Of a stretch of 64,000 nucleotides of DNA, positions 61,496-64,000 are shown piece after piece (position 1 is the stretch's first letter; the number at the start of each line of letters is the position of its first letter). This stretch comes from Deinandra increscens subsp. villosa (lineage: Eukaryota > Streptophyta > Magnoliopsida > Asterales > Asteraceae), in contig JBCNJP010000019.1 in NCBI GenBank assembly GCA_039602395.1, forward strand, positions 8,324,997 through 8,388,996. Reading direction: 5' to 3'. The notes under the pieces are model-generated. The model had not been told where the DNA came from and did no database searches. It worked only from the letters and a program-made list of their open reading frames with translations. The translations under genes were made by a program, and so were the position numbers.

Positions 61496-61793
61496 CCGCA
61501 CTTAGGAACTGCGATCTAGGGTTGGCAGTGGGGTTGTCCCGCAGTTGGGAAGTGCGGCTGGGGCCCACCTGCTGCCGGTGAACTATGTCCCGCAGTTGGG
61601 AACTGCGGTGGACCGGTGTCCCGCAGTTGGGAACTGCGGTGGTCCCTCCTTCGGACCTGCGACCTCTTCCCGAGCCTGTGCCGAGCCTAACCCCCGCACT
61701 TGGGAAATGCGGGATTCCTTTTTTTGAAAAAAAAAAGACGACTACTATTTTTGTTAAAAACTTATATATTTATACTATTCTTGAAAAAAATTC
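61496..61793 (-). repeat. Right terminal inverted repeat of the MULE
   Basis: Five palindromes of the same type (about 61496-61513, 61538-61557, 61589-61608, 61620-61639, 61693-61713), two of them perfect: CCCGCAGTTGGGAACTGCGG. A telo-box-like AAACCCTAA lies just inside on the minus strand near 61467. Confidence 0.85.
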
Positions 61794-61802
61794 GAAGGAC
61801 AG

Positions 61803-62640
61803 AACATTAATCCGTTGTTTTGAACTTTTGATATTCAATTTTCCAATTGTCACATGTGGTAGAAATGTACTAGAAGTACAAGATCATATCATTGAGTAAA
61901 AAATTGAATGATGATGAGAGATAAAGGAAACAATTAGTAAACTTGACATATATATAGGTATCTAAGAGGTATATGTGTCCACGTCCACGCGTGATGACGT
62001 TAGCCTAACTAATAGAAATTTTAATTCTCATGCATCTATAAATACTAAAACCATGAGGTAATTTTCTTCTCTATGCTCTCATACTATTTGAACCCTCAAA
62101 CTCACACTTATAATCTCCGATTAGCTACTAATTCTCACACAGAAGGGTTGTTATAAAGAATTCCCTCCCTGTGACGCCTTAACACGGTGTTACCTGTGAA
62201 GGCTTTCATTTCGGTAATCAGACTCTCGTCATTTTCCGGTTGCATTTAGATCCAGACAGCGGTTGTTCGACAAACTCATTAGAAATCCGATTTGATCATC
62301 TTAACCCGATCGACTTATATTCTACATTGGCGCCACCCGGTATTTACAACCATGCTAGATACGTTCTGATATTTTCTTTATTATTTTTCAAAAAACATGT
62401 ATGATTTGAATCTTCCATCCTCCCTAATCCCCGTTTCAGCTATTGACCATGTTATTGTATCCAACCCACCACCGGAATCGGCGGTTTAAGCACCGCCGGC
62501 TAACTCCACCCCCTCTATTGTGGTAACAGTTCAGACCTAATTATCTCCTTTTGAGATCGTTAAGGAGTTTGAGCACGGCTCTCCTTGTCCTACAGCCGAT
62601 TTAGACCTTAGTTATTCTTATTTGGCTCGGATTATGTCAC
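61803..62640 (+). mobile_element. LTR end, primer-binding site and gag remnant of a retroelement
   Basis: TATA-like CTATAAATAC (62037-62046), then a leader-like region ending TCTACA at 62326, directly followed by TTGGCGCCACCCGG, a gypsy-type primer-binding site. After it, ATG (62352) and broken Pro-rich frames look like decayed gag. The left LTR boundary was not found; the MULE may have landed inside this LTR. Confidence 0.55.
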
Positions 62641-63195
62641 ATCCCCAACCACGGCGACACTCAACAGGGTCGTAACTTCATGAATCAATAGCACACAGAA
62701 ACCTTGAATGACTCTAAATTAGTTTTGAAAGACGAGAGGTAACAACCAAATGTGTTACATAATAATTGTCTAATTATTCAAATTGTTTGCTTAAGCTCAA
62801 GCGGAAATTGTATTGTTTTTAAAAGGCATTCTAAAAATAAATAAAAATGAGGAATATTCTATTTACTATTATTTCTTTTAATAATTTCTAATTAGTACTA
62901 AAAAGTAAAACCAAATCCGAAACATTTTTTAACCCCAAATCAGTTTGAACTCGATAAGGTTGCCTCCATCGCACGCAAGTAAGGCGCACATCCGCCCCCC
63001 GTGGCCGCACACGTTAGGCGTGTTACGCTGTGCCACTCGTCTGTCACGCACGTCCATGACCCATGCACGTCCTAACGAACGGAATTTGATTTTTTTTTAT
63101 TTTTTATTTTTGCTTTCCAATGGTAACATTCTCATATTCACACTACCACTCTTCAATCTTTCTCTACCAAAACCACTCTCAAATCTTTCTTGTTC

Positions 63196-63947
63196 TATGG
63201 ATCCAAGACCACCAACTTCTTTTACCCAACACTTTTCATCGAGTGACAACGAGCAGCAATAACCTACCGGTTTTGGTCAATTTTCACAATCACTCGGTTT
63301 TAGCCAATATCAACCACCATCTCAATCTTTCGAACAATACCAACAGCTCTTGATTTGGTAGCAACAACACCAATTTCAAGCAAGTCTTCAAACGTCTACT
63401 TCTCAAGTTCAAGCAAGCGTTGATGAACCACAACCTTGGTCAAGGAAGAAGATAAGAAGGGTAAAGGAAAAACGAATAAGCTGGTGGAAGCACCAATCGA
63501 ACTTGAGCTACCGAAGGTTACGGTTAACTGTATCAAGTGGCCAGTTAGTGATGAAGAGATTATGTCCAGGGCATGGTACCACATCTCTGAAAACTCGATA
63601 GTTTCAAACAACCAAAACAATGCTACATTTTGGAAAAGTGTTCATGAGCACTACATGGATTCTTCTCCTCAAGTGAACTGAACTGAGAAGCCATTGGCAC
63701 ATGTTGAAGGCAAATGTTGTTACATTTAACGAGTTGTACTTGCAACTAAAATCTTGTTACAAAAGTGGTTCGCGGAGGAGCAGTATCTTGATGAAACTAG
63801 AGGGTTATATGTTGACGATCCTAAGAACGAGAACTCTAATGCTTTTGGATATGAGCATATTTGGAAGATCGTTAATGATCATCCAAACTTAGCTAGTGTT
63901 GTACTAGTTCAAGCCCCAAAAAGAACCAAGACAAGCAACACTGTGTA
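63196..63947 (+). pseudogene. Broken ORF1-like gene of a PIF/Harbinger-type transposon (Myb/NAM-associated)
   Basis: Starts MDPRPPTSFTQHFSSSDN, then a Gln/Phe-rich segment with stops at about 63259 and 63358. Another frame gives KVTVNCIKWPVSDEEIMSRAWYHISENSIV with NNATFWKSVHEHYMD (SANT/trihelix-like). A third frame gives NAFGYEHIWKIVNDHPN and a KRTKTSNT tail (NAM-associated C-terminal type). These pieces occur in this order in plant ORF1/NAM-like proteins. At least two stops and two frameshifts make it non-functional. It continues to the window edge or ends near 63947. Confidence 0.6.
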
Positions 63948-64000
63948 ATATACTAGTTCTGCCTTCGACGCCAACTTCGACGATACTCCTGAATTTGATA

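Larger units (their letters stand above)
51416..61793. mobile_element. Complete 10.4-kb Mutator-like element (MULE) carrying four genes
   Basis: The ends are inverted repeats: the left starts GAATTTTTTTCATAAATAG and the right, inverted, GAATTTTTTTCAAGAATAG, alignable over roughly 250-300 bp. An exact 9-bp direct repeat GAAGGACAG flanks it (51407-51415 and 61794-61802), the size made by Mutator transposases. Inside are a PMD gene (+), a duplicated Ulp1-like gene (-), a His/Pro-rich gene (+) and a MuDR transposase (-). The first two converge, the middle two diverge, the last two converge. Large MULEs carrying Ulp1 or PMD genes are known in plants; this four-gene combination is not one I recognise. 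Confidence 0.93.

Overview
This is a eukaryotic nuclear window from a flowering plant: AT-rich, with GT-AG introns, long introns, telo-box/TATA promoters and dense plant-type transposable elements. The protein-coding genes look eudicot; the repeat and protein style fits an asterid, possibly Asteraceae, but that lineage call is inference. No rRNA, tRNA gene or CRISPR array was seen.

Layout. 0.3-6.3 kb (minus): aminoalcohol phosphotransferase gene (AAPT type), 18 coding exons including a 10-nt micro-exon, with a decayed copia-like retroelement in intron 12. 6.5-10.6 kb: transposon graveyard with a Helitron-like segment holding a ~245-bp fold-back element, a hAT-type MITE with perfect 8-bp target duplication, and a second MITE copy with a SINE inside it. 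11.5-17.6 kb (plus): a 15-coding-exon gene for a ~1207-aa plant nuclear-type protein of unknown function, with a GC-AG intron. 19.4-20.6 kb (plus): mitochondrial inner membrane protease subunit 2. 21.1-21.3 kb: full-length tRNA-type SINE with 13-bp target duplication. 24.3-37.0 kb (minus): gamma-tocopherol methyltransferase (VTE4), whose first intron is swollen to 10.8 kb by two nearly identical Ty3/gypsy chromovirus copies sharing a central LTR (LTR-internal-LTR-internal-LTR, one 5-bp target duplication). 37.3-39.0 kb: hAT element in AT-rich sequence. 40.2-41.1 kb (minus): ribosomal protein eS25. 42.6-46.1 kb (minus): ribonuclease H2 catalytic subunit A. 48.6-50.4 kb (minus): thioredoxin-fold/hemerythrin protein. 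50.7-51.0 kb: another SINE family.

51,416-61,793 is the most interesting object: a complete 10,378-bp Mutator-like element (MULE) with matching inverted termini, an exact 9-bp target duplication and four internal genes in two convergent pairs. These are a plant-mobile-domain (PMD) gene (+), a gene with two tandem Ulp1/C48-like modules that have both lost the catalytic His and Cys (-), a His/Pro-rich protein (+), and a MuDR transposase with an intact DDE triad but one in-frame stop codon (-). The termini carry an array of ~19-bp palindromes and telo-box motifs. 61.8-64 kb: LTR/primer-binding-site remnant of another retroelement and a broken gene resembling ORF1 of PIF/Harbinger transposons.

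The host genes are unrelated housekeeping genes (phospholipid synthesis, mitochondrial processing, vitamin E synthesis, translation, ribonucleotide excision repair) with no cluster logic. What ties the window together is repeated transposon invasion, including into introns of active-looking genes.
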